From assembly GCA_029207755.1 (NCBI GenBank), contig JARCOQ010000026.1, forward strand, positions 310,001-374,000: 64,000 nt of DNA, given 5' to 3'. Every line of letters starts with the position of its first letter. Position 1 is the first letter of the stretch. Positions 23,527-32,637 of this stretch are shown piece by piece. The position numbers and the translations under genes were made by a program. The notes under the pieces were generated by a model. It worked only from the letters and a program-made list of their open reading frames with translations. It did no database searches and was not told the DNA's origin. This DNA is from Chamaea fasciata. Taxonomy: Eukaryota > Chordata > Aves > Passeriformes > Sylviidae.

Positions 23527-24120
23527 GTACCTGGGGGCCTCACCCTAAAAGGGGGGTGCGGCACCAAGCGGGGTTGGCGGCGCATCTTGCTGCCGACGTT
23601 CTGTCCATCCCTGTCGGGGAGATACGGGGCGAGAGGCTCCCCGGCTGTGCGCAGCCTCCCGGCTCGGGATTTTGGGGTGAACGGAGGGGGTGCAGCCCCC
23701 AAGGAGTGCAGGGTGGGCTGTGCAGTGGGTACGTGGTGCCCGGCACCCACCCGTGAGTGCCTGAGCCACCCCACCACCTCCCTCGCTATACCCCATTCCA
23801 ACGAGGGGAAACTGAGGCAGGCGCCACAGAGGGGCGTCCCGGCGAGGGGAGGGTTGGCACCCGGCAGTGTCGCCGCGGGTGGGGCTTGCAGCTGTGCGTG
23901 GGGTGTCCGCGGGTGGCTGGGAGCCGGGGGGACGCGGGGGGTGGGATGTGCTGAGCCACCTCCTCGGGCGAAGACCCCCCCGCGTGTCCGGAGCGCGGCT
24001 CGCCGGGGACACCTAGTGGCAGCGCCACCAAAGGACCCCCGCACCCCCCGCCCCACGGAGGGGGTGGTGGTGGTGGTGGGGACGGGAGGGGGGCGTAAAC
24101 ATGTCCCCTCTGTCCCCCAG

Positions 24121-24212
24121 ATCAGAGGCAGCTTGCCCCTCTTTGCCCATCCCCCGCAGCCCCGACGCCACGGTGATGGGCGGCCGAGGGAGCTCGGGAG
24201 GATCAGCCCCTG
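24121..24212 (+). other. AHDC1: AHDC1 upstream exon with in-frame ATG at 24176
   Basis: The acceptor is CTCTGTCCCCCAG (24108-24120) and the donor is CCCTG|GTATGTCC at 24213. The exon is 92 bp, which is 1 + 30 codons + 1, and it joins in phase with the preceding exon through an AG|A Arg codon. It encodes a Pro/Ser/Gly-rich stretch and has an ATG at 24176-24178 with G at -3 and G at +4, a favourable initiation context. The ATG is either the start of an uORF or the start of an N-terminally extended AHDC1, depending on the next acceptor. Exon identity is supported by splice sites only. Confidence 0.5.
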
Positions 24213-24305
24213 GTATGTCCCGTGGAGGGACTGGCGCGGGGGGGTGGGCACTTAAGCGAGTCCCCCCAGTTGTGGGGCTGACGCTGCACACCCCTTCCTT
24301 TGCAG

Positions 24306-24346
24306 AGAGCTCAAGTGCAATAGCAGGAGCAGCAGCAAAGCCGAGG
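24306..24346 (+). other. AHDC1: AHDC1 small upstream exon with two overlapping acceptors
   Basis: Pyrimidine-rich CCTTCCTTTGCAGAG carries two AG dinucleotides two bases apart, giving exon starts at 24306 or 24308. The donor GAGG|GTAAGT at 24347 is near consensus. With the 24308 start the exon (39 bp) reads ELKCNSRSSSKAE in a frame continuous with AHDC1. With the 24306 start (41 bp) the AHDC1 frame meets TGA exactly at the junction with the 24121 exon, and the upstream frame continues to a stop overlapping the AHDC1 start. The microexon size and strong sites make it credible as a real exon. Confidence 0.5.
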
Positions 24347-24749
24347 GTAAGTTCTGACCCCAGCCCTCAGAGCTCCCCACAGACACCCAAACTCTGCCCC
24401 TACGGTGGGGTGGGAAAACCCAGATCCTCACGGGAACTCTTCAGCTGGGAGGGGGCTCTGTGCAGCAGTCGGGGACGAGTGGTCGTGGTGTGGGGAGGAC
24501 ATCCAGCCCCGTTCCTGACCTGGGGAAGGCATCCAGGTCCCCCAAGTCCCCATTTTCCCAGCCGTGAGCGCAGCTGTCACATTCCTGTGGTGCCAGCCGG
24601 GTCTTTGCTGATGGCAGGGCCGAGGGAGCTGGGGGATGGATACGGGGACCTCATCCCTGAGAACGGGGGGATGGAGTGAGGCTCTGCTGGCTGTTTTTCG
24701 GCTGGCAGCGCCTGCAGAGCCTCACTGTCCCCCTCTCCACCACCCGCAG

Positions 24750-24826
24750 GTCCTGGTGTCACCTTCCCTGACCCCCATGTCAGCAACTGCTCGGCCAAGC
24801 GGCACGCGGGGGAGGAGGAGGCCAGG
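24750..24826 (+). other. AHDC1: 5' part of the AHDC1 main exon, upstream of the MRVKPPG start
   Basis: The acceptor CCACCACCCGCAG ends at 24749. The 77 nt before the ATG at 24827 contain no stop in the AHDC1 frame and read through FPDPHVSNC and [11 protein letters not shown] separate ATG at 24777, in poor context (C at -3, T at +4), opens a 19-codon frame that ends at TGA 24834-24836, overlapping the AHDC1 start by 10 nt. That small uORF is present whichever upstream acceptor is used, so scanning ribosomes must bypass it. Confidence 0.6.
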
Positions 24827-27800
24827 ATGCGCGTGAAGCCCCCGGGCCCAGTGGTAACGACCAGCGTTGTGCGTGGCTCGCCCGACTACGTCCGAGAGCC
24901 CAAATTCTACCCGCCGGGACACCCGGTGCAGCGGCCCCCAGCCTGCCCGGCCGAGAAGGCGCTGTCCTGCAGTGTGCTCAGCTTCCCTGAGGGGTCGTGC
25001 CCCGCGCTCGGCCGGGAGCACCAGGCAGGCTCGCTGCTGCACGGCGACCCGGCCGACCGCTGCCAGAGCGTCCACGGGGGCACCAAGGCGGCCGAGGACC
25101 TGCTGGGCTGTGCCGGGGAGCCCCGGATCCTGGGGGGCAGCGCGGAGGAGGCATCCGCCCGCGACCGGGCGCCCAAAACCTTCCCCAACGCGACGCTGGC
25201 CTCGGGCCGCTGCAACGTAGACAGCATCCTCGCCTTGCTCCGGAGCAAGTGCGGCAACGGGCACATCAACCTCCACCCCGTGGTGCAGCTCATTGACATC
25301 ATGAAGGACCTCAACCGCCTCTCCGAGGACCTCAAGAACAGTGGGGTGCACCTGGACTGTGGCAGCCTCCGTGGTGGCGGTGGGGCTCACGAGGACAGCC
25401 GCCTCCTGCCCGCTGACCGTGACCTCCAGTACAGCTTCTTCTCCTCACCCTCCCTGGCCAACAGCATCCGCAGCCCCGAGGAGCGGGGCGTGCTCCTCAA
25501 ATCCGACCCGTCGCGGCATCCCCGGCCCCCGGCACGCGATGGAGAAGCTGAGGGAGGCGGGGGGAGCACCCCGCAGCCCCCAGGACACAGTGTGGGTGTG
25601 GGGGATGTCTCCAAAGCTCCCGTGGATGAAGCTGGCTGCTCCCAGCCCGATGCCAGCGATTACTCAGAGCTGGCCGAGGCGGACATCCTGAACGAGCTGG
25701 CCTCCCTGGCTTGCCCAGGGACGCAGCTGCTGGAGTCGCAGGCGATGGAGCCACAGCCCCAGTTGCTGCCAGCCCAAGAGCTGGACTCCCAATCCCGGCT
25801 GTTGGATTCCCAGTCCCTGGAGTCACAGCCCCAGCTGCTCGATTCACAGAGCCTGGAGCCGCTGCCAGAGTCGCTGGAGCTGCAAAACCTGGAGCCGTTG
25901 GGGCTGCAGTCGCTGGAGCCGCTCTCTGAGTCGCTGGAGCTGCAGTCGCTGGAGCCTTTGTCCGAGTCGCTGGAGCTGCAGTCGCTGGAGCCGCTGGCAG
26001 AGCCTCTGGGGCTGCAGACCCTGGAGCCGCTGCCCGGAGCCCTGGAGCCCCCACTGCTGCCCACTGAGCCCTCGCTGCTGGAGCCGCAGCCGCTGGGAAC
26101 CGTCTCGGAGCTGCTGGAGGCGCAGCCGGGAGCTGGGGACCCTCTGCGGCCCCACGGGCTGCAGCCCCGGCTCGGGGGGTGCCCCCTGAGCGCCATGGTG
26201 AAGCGGGGTCCCTGCGGGGGCCGGGGGGCCGGGCGGTGCGGCGAAGACCACCGCAAGTACGCCCTGCGCCGGACAGATAAGCCAAAGATGCTGTGCCGCC
26301 GGAGGAGGGCGGGCCGAGGGCGCCGCGTGGACGTCACCCCCGAGAGCCGCGTCCTGTCCCCCCTGGCCCTGCCCGCTGAGATGCCCCCCGGGCCCGAGGA
26401 GCCCGACACCCCAGTGCTGAGCCCCCCACCGCCACCGACCCCCACCACACTGGACCCCAATGAGATGCCCAAAGCCCCCACGGCAGGGAAGAAGAGCAAG
26501 TGCCGGGGGGTGAGGAAGATGGTAGTGAAGATGGCCAAGATCCCCGTGTCCCTGGGGAGGAGGAACAAGACCACCTACAAGGTGTCATCGCTCAGCAGCA
26601 ACTTGAACCTGGAGGGGAAGGAGCTGGCAGCCAGCAGCTCCATGGAGCCCACGCCGCTGCTCAAGATGAAGAACAATGGGCGCAACGTGGTCGTGGTGTT
26701 CCCCCCTGGCGAGATGCCCATTATCCTGAAGCGCAAGCGGGGCCGGCCTCCCAAAAACCTGCTGCTGGGCCAAGCCAAGCCCAAGGAGCCCACCCCGGAA
26801 GTGAAGAAGAGGAGGAGGAGGAAGCAGAAGCTGGCCTCGCCCCAGCCCTCCTACATCGCTGACACCAATGACAGCAAAGCCGACTACTCGGACGTGTTGG
26901 CCAAGTTGGCTTTCCTCAACCGGCAGAGCCAGTGCTCGGGGCGCTGCTCACCGCCCCGCTGCTGGACCCCCAGCGAGCCCGAGTCCATCCACCAGGCCCC
27001 CGACACCCAGAGCATCTCCCACTTCCTGCACCGTGTCCAGGGGTTCCGCCGGCGCGGCGGCAAGGCTGGGGGCTTCGGTGGGCGTGGCGGGGGCCACGCC
27101 GCCCGCGCCGCACGCTGCTCCTTCAGCGATTTCTTTGAGGGCATCGGGAAGAAGAAGAAAGCCCCCACCGCCCTCCACGCTGACCCCGTGCACCCTCGCA
27201 AGCGCGGCCGGCTGGAGCCCGATCCCGTGGGAAAGCCCAAGCGGAAGCGACGGGCGCGCAAGAACGGGGCGCTTTTCCCCGAACCCAACTCTGGGCAGAG
27301 CTTTGGGGACGGCCCCGCCGCAGAGTGGGGCGGGGGGGAGAAGGGCAGCCCCTGGGCCCCCCACCACGGCCACCCCGGCAGCCAGGCTGGACGCAACGGT
27401 GGCTACCAGGGCGCCGAGGCGAGACCTTTCCACGCTGCGGGGCTGGAGTCGGGCTCCTCGGGCCGCGCTGGTTTCTACGCCAGCAGCGCGCCATCCTCGC
27501 AGACGGAGACCGGCCCGGAGCGGCACAGCCTCTTCACCGGGTACTTCCGCTCCTTGCTGGACTCAGACGACTCCTCTGACCTGCTGGACTTCGCGCTCTC
27601 CGCGTCCCGCTCCGAGTCCCGTAAGTCGGCGGCTGCCTACACGGCCCCCCCGGCCGCGCTGCCCGGCCAGCGGGGCATGGCCGCCTACACGGCCCGTGGT
27701 GGCAAAGTGGCGGCGGCCAACCCCGGTGCCGAAGCCGCCTTCCACGCGGCTATGCAGGGTCGGCCGGCGTTCCCGCCCGGCCGCGCCTCCGGCGGCTACG

Positions 27801-29764
27801 GGGTGACCCAAGGCTCGTCAGAGTGCCGGGGCACCGAGTCCTTCCCCAAACTGGCCCCGCCGTCGGCCGTGTCCCGGTCACCCACGGCTCACCCGGCGGC
27901 CAGCGGCACCCCCGGCTACTCCCCGTACGGCAGCTACGGCAGCACCGGGCAGAGCGTGGCACCCGCCAGCGTGTTCCCACCAGGAAAGCAGTACCCGTCA
28001 GCACAGGACTGTCCCAACAGCAAGGACTGCAGCTTCGCCTACGGCAGCGGCAGCAGCCTCCCGTCCTCGCCCAGCAGTGCCCACAGTGCCGGCTACGCGC
28101 CACCGACAGCTGGTCCCAGTTTGCCACTGGGAAAAGCCGCCTTCTTCAACAGTGCCGAGCAGGGGGGGCAGTTCTCCAGCGCCGCGCACACCCCCCTGCG
28201 CTGCGACAGCCGGGCCAGCACCGTCTCGCCTGGCGGCTACATGGTGCCCAAGGGGTCAGCATCCTTCCAGCCCTCACCTGAAAACTGCCGGCAGTTCCCC
28301 AGCGCCGCGCCCTGGGCCTTCCGGCAAGGCTACGGTGGGTTGGATTGGAGCTCGGAAGCCTTCAGCCAGCTCTACAACCCAGGCTTCGAGTGCCACCTCA
28401 ATGAACCCAATGTCATCCTGGACATCTCCAACTACACCCCGCAGAAAGCCAAGCAGCAGACGGTCTCTGAGACCTTCTCTGAGTCCTCCTCCGACAGCAC
28501 CCAGTTCAACCAGCCGGCTGGTTACCGGCGCGCCAACAGCGAGGCGTCCTCCAGCGAGGGCCAGTCCAGCCTCTCCAGCCTGGAGAAGCTGATGATGGAC
28601 TGGAATGAGGCATCCTCTGCCCCTGGCTACAACTGGAACCAGAGCGTCCTCTTCCAGAGTAACTCTAAGCCCGGTCGAGGCCGACGGAAGAAGGTGGATA
28701 TGTTTGACACCTCCCACCTGAGTTTCTCCTCCTCTTCCTCTTCTTCCTCCGTGTACCCCTCCAAGAGGAACACGGGACCCCGGCAGCCCCGGGGTTCCCG
28801 AGGGGCCTGTGCCTCCAAGAAGGAGAGGGGGACGGGCAAAGCAAAGTTCCCCACCAAGTCACAGGCGGTGAACCCCCTCTTCCAGGAGAGCACGGACCTG
28901 GGCTTGGACTACTACAGCGGGGACAGCAGCATGTCCCCCCTGCCCTCCCAGTCCCGGGGCTTTGGGGTGGGGGAGCGGGACCCCTGTGACTACTCTGGCC
29001 CCTACTCCATGAACCCCTCCACCCCCTCGGACGGGACCTTTGTCCAGGGGTTCCAGAGCGACTCCCCCGGTCTGGGGCAGCCGGATTTGGAGAGCAAGCA
29101 CTTCCCTGCCCTCCCACACCAGCTGGCAGCCCCCAGCCAGCAGACTGTGTTCGAGGCTGGTTTGCAGAAAGCCTTCTCGCCCAACTGCTCCCCGACCTTG
29201 GCCTTCAAGGAGGACCTCCGGGCAGGCAGCATCCGAAAGCTGCCCGCCTGCGACTCGCTCAAACACAGCATGCAGGGGGGGGCCCTGCCACACGCCCCCC
29301 ACCTGGCTTGCCGCGACCTCCCCATGCCTCAACCACACTACGACTCCCCCAGTTGCAAAAATCCCCCGTACTGGTATTCCCCCAATGCCAGCACCCGCAG
29401 CCCTTCGTACGACAGCAAGGCGGGGGCCGGGATGCTGGTAGACTTCATGGGCAGGACGGACCCCCCATGTCTGAACCCCCACTTGAGCAGCCCGAGCGGC
29501 ACCCACCCCTCCAAGGGCGAGAAGGAGCCCTTGGAGATGTCCCGGGCTCACCACCGAGGACCCTACGCTTGCCCCTTGATCAGTGACTTGAACATCTCCC
29601 CCGTACCAAGAGACTCAATGTTACAGCTGCAGGACAACTACAGGTACCCCAGTTTTGCACCTCAAGGGCACCCCGTCATGGCCCCCACCCAGAAGAGCGG
29701 GTTTTTGGGACCCATGGTAGAGCAACAACACCCTGAGGACACTTTTACGGTCACCTCATTGTAG
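24827..29764 (+). CDS. AHDC1: AHDC1 / Gibbin, AT-hook DNA-binding motif-containing protein 1, complete single-exon frame (1645 aa)
   Basis: This is a nuclear chromatin-associated regulator; loss of the human gene causes Xia-Gibbs syndrome. Identity rests on near-identical family blocks: start [16 protein letters not shown] (about 152-162); [20 protein letters not shown] from 199; [10 protein letters not shown]; first AT-hook core GRGRR 496-500 in a basic stretch; [19 protein letters not shown] from 562; the canonical second AT-hook KRKRGRPPK 635-643; basic KKRRRRKQK 660-668; [15 protein letters not shown] 764-778; [14 protein letters not shown] near 909; [14 protein letters not shown] 1194-1207; and the terminal EDTFTVTSL. 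Residues 303-435 form a Leu/Glu/Gln/Ser degenerate repeat (SLEPL, LLDSQ) and 1301-1308 a Ser run. Human is about 1603 aa. The start is the family start with A at -3. The frame is intact with no frameshift. The last three residues fit a class I PDZ ligand, which I have not seen tested. Confidence 0.97.
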   Translation: MRVKPPGPVVTTSVVRGSPDYVREPKFYPPGHPVQRPPACPAEKALSCSVLSFPEGSCPALGREHQAGSLLHGDPADRCQSVHGGTKAAEDLLGCAGEPRILGGSAEEASARDRAPKTFPNATLASGRCNVDSILALLRSKCGNGHINLHPVVQLIDIMKDLNRLSEDLKNSGVHLDCGSLRGGGGAHEDSRLLPADRDLQYSFFSSPSLANSIRSPEERGVLLKSDPSRHPRPPARDGEAEGGGGSTPQPPGHSVGVGDVSKAPVDEAGCSQPDASDYSELAEADILNELASLACPGTQLLESQAMEPQPQLLPAQELDSQSRLLDSQSLESQPQLLDSQSLEPLPESLELQNLEPLGLQSLEPLSESLELQSLEPLSESLELQSLEPLAEPLGLQTLEPLPGALEPPLLPTEPSLLEPQPLGTVSELLEAQPGAGDPLRPHGLQPRLGGCPLSAMVKRGPCGGRGAGRCGEDHRKYALRRTDKPKMLCRRRRAGRGRRVDVTPESRVLSPLALPAEMPPGPEEPDTPVLSPPPPPTPTTLDPNEMPKAPTAGKKSKCRGVRKMVVKMAKIPVSLGRRNKTTYKVSSLSSNLNLEGKELAASSSMEPTPLLKMKNNGRNVVVVFPPGEMPIILKRKRGRPPKNLLLGQAKPKEPTPEVKKRRRRKQKLASPQPSYIADTNDSKADYSDVLAKLAFLNRQSQCSGRCSPPRCWTPSEPESIHQAPDTQSISHFLHRVQGFRRRGGKAGGFGGRGGGHAARAARCSFSDFFEGIGKKKKAPTALHADPVHPRKRGRLEPDPVGKPKRKRRARKNGALFPEPNSGQSFGDGPAAEWGGGEKGSPWAPHHGHPGSQAGRNGGYQGAEARPFHAAGLESGSSGRAGFYASSAPSSQTETGPERHSLFTGYFRSLLDSDDSSDLLDFALSASRSESRKSAAAYTAPPAALPGQRGMAAYTARGGKVAAANPGAEAAFHAAMQGRPAFPPGRASGGYGVTQGSSECRGTESFPKLAPPSAVSRSPTAHPAASGTPGYSPYGSYGSTGQSVAPASVFPPGKQYPSAQDCPNSKDCSFAYGSGSSLPSSPSSAHSAGYAPPTAGPSLPLGKAAFFNSAEQGGQFSSAAHTPLRCDSRASTVSPGGYMVPKGSASFQPSPENCRQFPSAAPWAFRQGYGGLDWSSEAFSQLYNPGFECHLNEPNVILDISNYTPQKAKQQTVSETFSESSSDSTQFNQPAGYRRANSEASSSEGQSSLSSLEKLMMDWNEASSAPGYNWNQSVLFQSNSKPGRGRRKKVDMFDTSHLSFSSSSSSSSVYPSKRNTGPRQPRGSRGACASKKERGTGKAKFPTKSQAVNPLFQESTDLGLDYYSGDSSMSPLPSQSRGFGVGERDPCDYSGPYSMNPSTPSDGTFVQGFQSDSPGLGQPDLESKHFPALPHQLAAPSQQTVFEAGLQKAFSPNCSPTLAFKEDLRAGSIRKLPACDSLKHSMQGGALPHAPHLACRDLPMPQPHYDSPSCKNPPYWYSPNASTRSPSYDSKAGAGMLVDFMGRTDPPCLNPHLSSPSGTHPSKGEKEPLEMSRAHHRGPYACPLISDLNISPVPRDSMLQLQDNYRYPSFAPQGHPVMAPTQKSGFLGPMVEQQHPEDTFTVTSL

Positions 29765-29807
29765 TGTCTGCTGACGTGCCAACCGGACAACGAGGTTTTG
29801 TTACAGG

Positions 29808-29918
29808 GTAGGTGGGGGAGAACCTGGGGGTGAGGGTGGCAGAGGGGGACACAGGGGACCCTCAGGGCCCTTCTCATCATGTCCCCCTCTCTCTCTCCAT
29901 GTTGTGTTTCTCTTTCAG
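29808..29918 (+). other. AHDC1: Short 3' UTR intron of AHDC1
   Basis: The 111-bp interval starts GTAGGT and ends TCTTTCAG, with a pyrimidine-rich tract (CCCCCTCTCTCTCTCC) before the acceptor. The junction lies 43 nt after the stop codon, inside the roughly 50-55 nt distance normally tolerated by nonsense-mediated decay. Confidence 0.65.
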
Positions 29919-30539
29919 AGGTAATTTAGCCAGCACTTTTTTCTGGAACACTTTTCAAGTTCTGTATTTAACTGGGATTGGAACTGTTTGTTTGTTTTCT
30001 AAAAAAAAACAAAAAAAAAAACCCAAAAAAAAAAAAAAAAAGAAAGAGAAAAAAAAAAGAAAAAAAAGGAGAAAAAAAAGATAAAAAATAAGTGAAACAA
30101 AAGGAAAAAATTAATAATAATGGATGAAGAGAGAAACCCCCCGTTTTTCCCCCTCCGCACTCAAACCCGCTCCGCCTGCCAACCTCCGGCTCTGCTTTCC
30201 GGACTGCCGGCCCCCCCGCCCCGCAGCAGGACAATCGGACGGACCGGACGGATGGACGGACAGACAGCGCAGGCCCTGCCAGGCCCGGCCCAGGGGCACG
30301 GGCAGGGAGGGCAGGAGGGGCTCCGGGGGTCCGCGCTGGCTGCCCCCTGCCCGCAGCCCGGCCGCGCCCCGGGGGAGGCTGTCTGGGGATTCTTTTCTTT
30401 TTCTGGTCCCCCCCCGTCCGCTCGCTCGCCGCGGGGGCTGCTCCTGCCGGATGGACACCGATGGCTGTTGCTGAAGCGCTGACCCCCGCCAGGCTCTGGC
30501 AGCGTCGCCGGCGGGGCTCGCAGTCGCCGCCGTCAGCAG

Positions 30540-31795
30540 GTGAGTGCCGGCTGCGTTCCCCGCGCAGTACCCGCAGTACCGGTGCCCCAGCAGCGTGAGC
30601 CGGGCACTCCGTGCTCGCTGGCGTCTGCGGCCCGCCTGCACCCGCCCTCTGGGTGTCGTCCCGCCGAGCATCGAGCCGGGGACCCGGTGGGCTGCAGTGC
30701 CTGGGGGTGGCGGTGGGATGCGGGACCCCGCCCCGGGTGTGCCGCGGCTGAGGGGGGGTGGGTGCCCCGGACCCCTGTTTGGGTGCCAGAGGAGGGGAGC
30801 GGGACCCCTGGGGATGTGGGTGCCAGACAGGAGTGGGCAGGACCCGGGACCGCTGGATGTGGATGGGAGGAACCACAGATCCCCTGGAGCACGGGTGCCA
30901 GATTAGGGGTGAACAGGACCTCAGAGCCCTGAGTATTGGGGTGCCAGATGAAGGAGGTGGGCAGGGCCCCCGACCCTGGGGGTGTGGGTGCCGGACAAGG
31001 ATGAGAGAGCCCCCGACGCCTGGGTGCCAGATCCGGGGGTATGTGGGTGCTGGATGGGACGTGGGCAGGGCCCCGGCCCCTGGGTGCCAGACTGGGGGGA
31101 CAGGACCCCGGCCCCTGGGTGCGAGACCGGGGGGACAGGACCCCGGCCCCTGGGTGCGAGACTGGGGGGACAGGACCCCGGCCCCCGGGTGTGTGGGTGC
31201 CAGACTGGGGGACAGGACCCCGGCCCCTGGGTGCGAGACTGGGGGGACAGGACCCCGGCCCCTGGGTGCCAGACTGGGGGGGACAGGACCCCGGCCCCTG
31301 GGTGCGAGACCGGGGGGACAGGACCCCGGCCCCTGGGTGCGAGACTGGGGGGACAGGACCCCGGCCCCTGGGTGCCAGACTGGGGGGACAGGACCCCGGC
31401 CCCTGGGTGCGAGACGGGGGGGCCAGGACCCCGGCCCCTGGGTGCGAGACTGGGGGGGACAGGACCCCGGCCCCCTGGGTGCCAGACTGGGGGGACAGGA
31501 CCCCGGCCCCCGGGTGTGTGGGTGTCAGACTGGGGGGACAGGACCCCGGCCCCTGGGTGCCAGACTGGGGGGACAGGACCCCGGCCCCTGGGTGCCAGAC
31601 TGGGGGGACAGGACCCCGGCCCCTGGGTGTCAGACTGGGGGAACAGGACCCCGGCCCCCGGGTGTGTGGGTGTCAGACTGGGGGAACGGGACCCCGGCCC
31701 CCGGGTGTGTGGGTGTCAGAGCCCCGGGCGGGTCCGCGGGCGCGGGGTGGGCAGGTACCCCGCGGTGCCTCACTCCTCTCTCCCTCTCCCCGCAG
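30540..31795 (+). other. Possible second 3' UTR intron (or avian insertion) containing the minisatellite
   Basis: A strong donor CAG|GTGAGT (30540) and a strong acceptor CTCTCCCTCTCCCCGCAG (ending 31795) enclose 1256 bp that consist mostly of the 35-bp minisatellite and its decayed edges. It could be a real intron, or a 3' UTR insertion with chance splice sites. If it were spliced, the junction would sit about 664 nt after the stop codon. Confidence 0.4.
30750..31725 (+). repeat. 35-bp GC-rich minisatellite, ~18 good copies plus decayed 5' copies
   Basis: Regular units read GGGGGGACAGGACCCCGGCC followed by CCTGGGTGCCAGACT, with GCGAGACT, GCCAGACT and GTCAGACT variants. Four copies carry an extra CGGGTGTGTGGGTG segment. 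The clean array spans about 31060-31725; 30750-31060 holds diverged copies. All three + frames stay open for 300-400 codons, so these frames are repeat artefacts. Each unit carries a G6-7 run and C4 run, so strong secondary structure is likely. Confidence 0.92.
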
Positions 31796-32075
31796 CCACA
31801 GCACCCCCAGCCCTGCGCCCCCCACCCATCCCGGCCGCCGGAGCAGAGAGGAGAGCAGAGCAGAGGAGAGGAGGGGGCCACCTCCGGAGGGGACCCCGCC
31901 CCTGCCGCCCCCGCTTCGCCCCCGGCCCCCGCCTCGGCCGTGGCGCCGGCGCCGCGTTCTCTCTCTCTCCTCCCAGCCAGAAGCAGAGGGACTCTTTAAG
32001 TTTTATTTTTTATTTGATTAATTTTCATTTCCTGCACAAAACCAGCAATTGTAAATACTTTTGAAGAAAAGAAGT

Positions 32076-32604
32076 TAAAAAAAAAAAAGTTTAAGGAAAA
32101 AAAATTTTAAAAAGCTGAAAAATCACCAAAAAAAAAAAAAAAAGAGAGAGAGAATCACGCACCGGAGGGAGAATCCAAAAATGATGGAGAACAGGCCTAA
32201 AGCATCCAAGAGGTGAATATGCAGCAGAAAAGAGCAAAAATCCCCCCAGTATGCACTGAGAAAAAATTTATTTACAGATCGAGCAACAAAAAAAAAAAAG
32301 AAAAAAAAGAAAAAAGTAACAATAACCTATTTATTGTATATAATGTTTTATTATAAATCGTGTCTTGTATATTGCATTCTGTACATCTGCTGTGGTTTTG
32401 TGGTGTGCAACTTCCGCATGGGTTCCTTGGGTTTTCGTTGCCTTTTTTTTAATGATTCAATGATGATTTGAGTTTTATTTTTATTATTATTCTGAAGAAG
32501 GAAGGCAGGTTTTTGGTTTTTTGTTGGGTTTTTTGGTTGGTTTTTTTTTTTTGGCAGTACACACCCAAAGATCCAAATTTGTATAAAAACAAAAAGGAAT
32601 TAAA

Positions 32605-32637
<33 letters not shown>

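Noticed and set aside
22827..24251. 474-codon minus-strand frame opposite the AHDC1 upstream exons
   Set aside because: Shadow of CpG-rich sequence; the + strand splice sites explain the region better.
22036..24255. 739-codon open frame on the + strand upstream of AHDC1
   Set aside because: It begins with GTG, is dominated by Gly/Arg/Pro from CpG-rich DNA, and runs through introns with clear splice sites. Only the exon-bounded parts, in other frames, are plausible.
30758..32064. Three overlapping + frames of 413, 360 and 326 codons
   Set aside because: All three frames are open because the 35-bp minisatellite lacks stops. The peptides are pure repeat translation.
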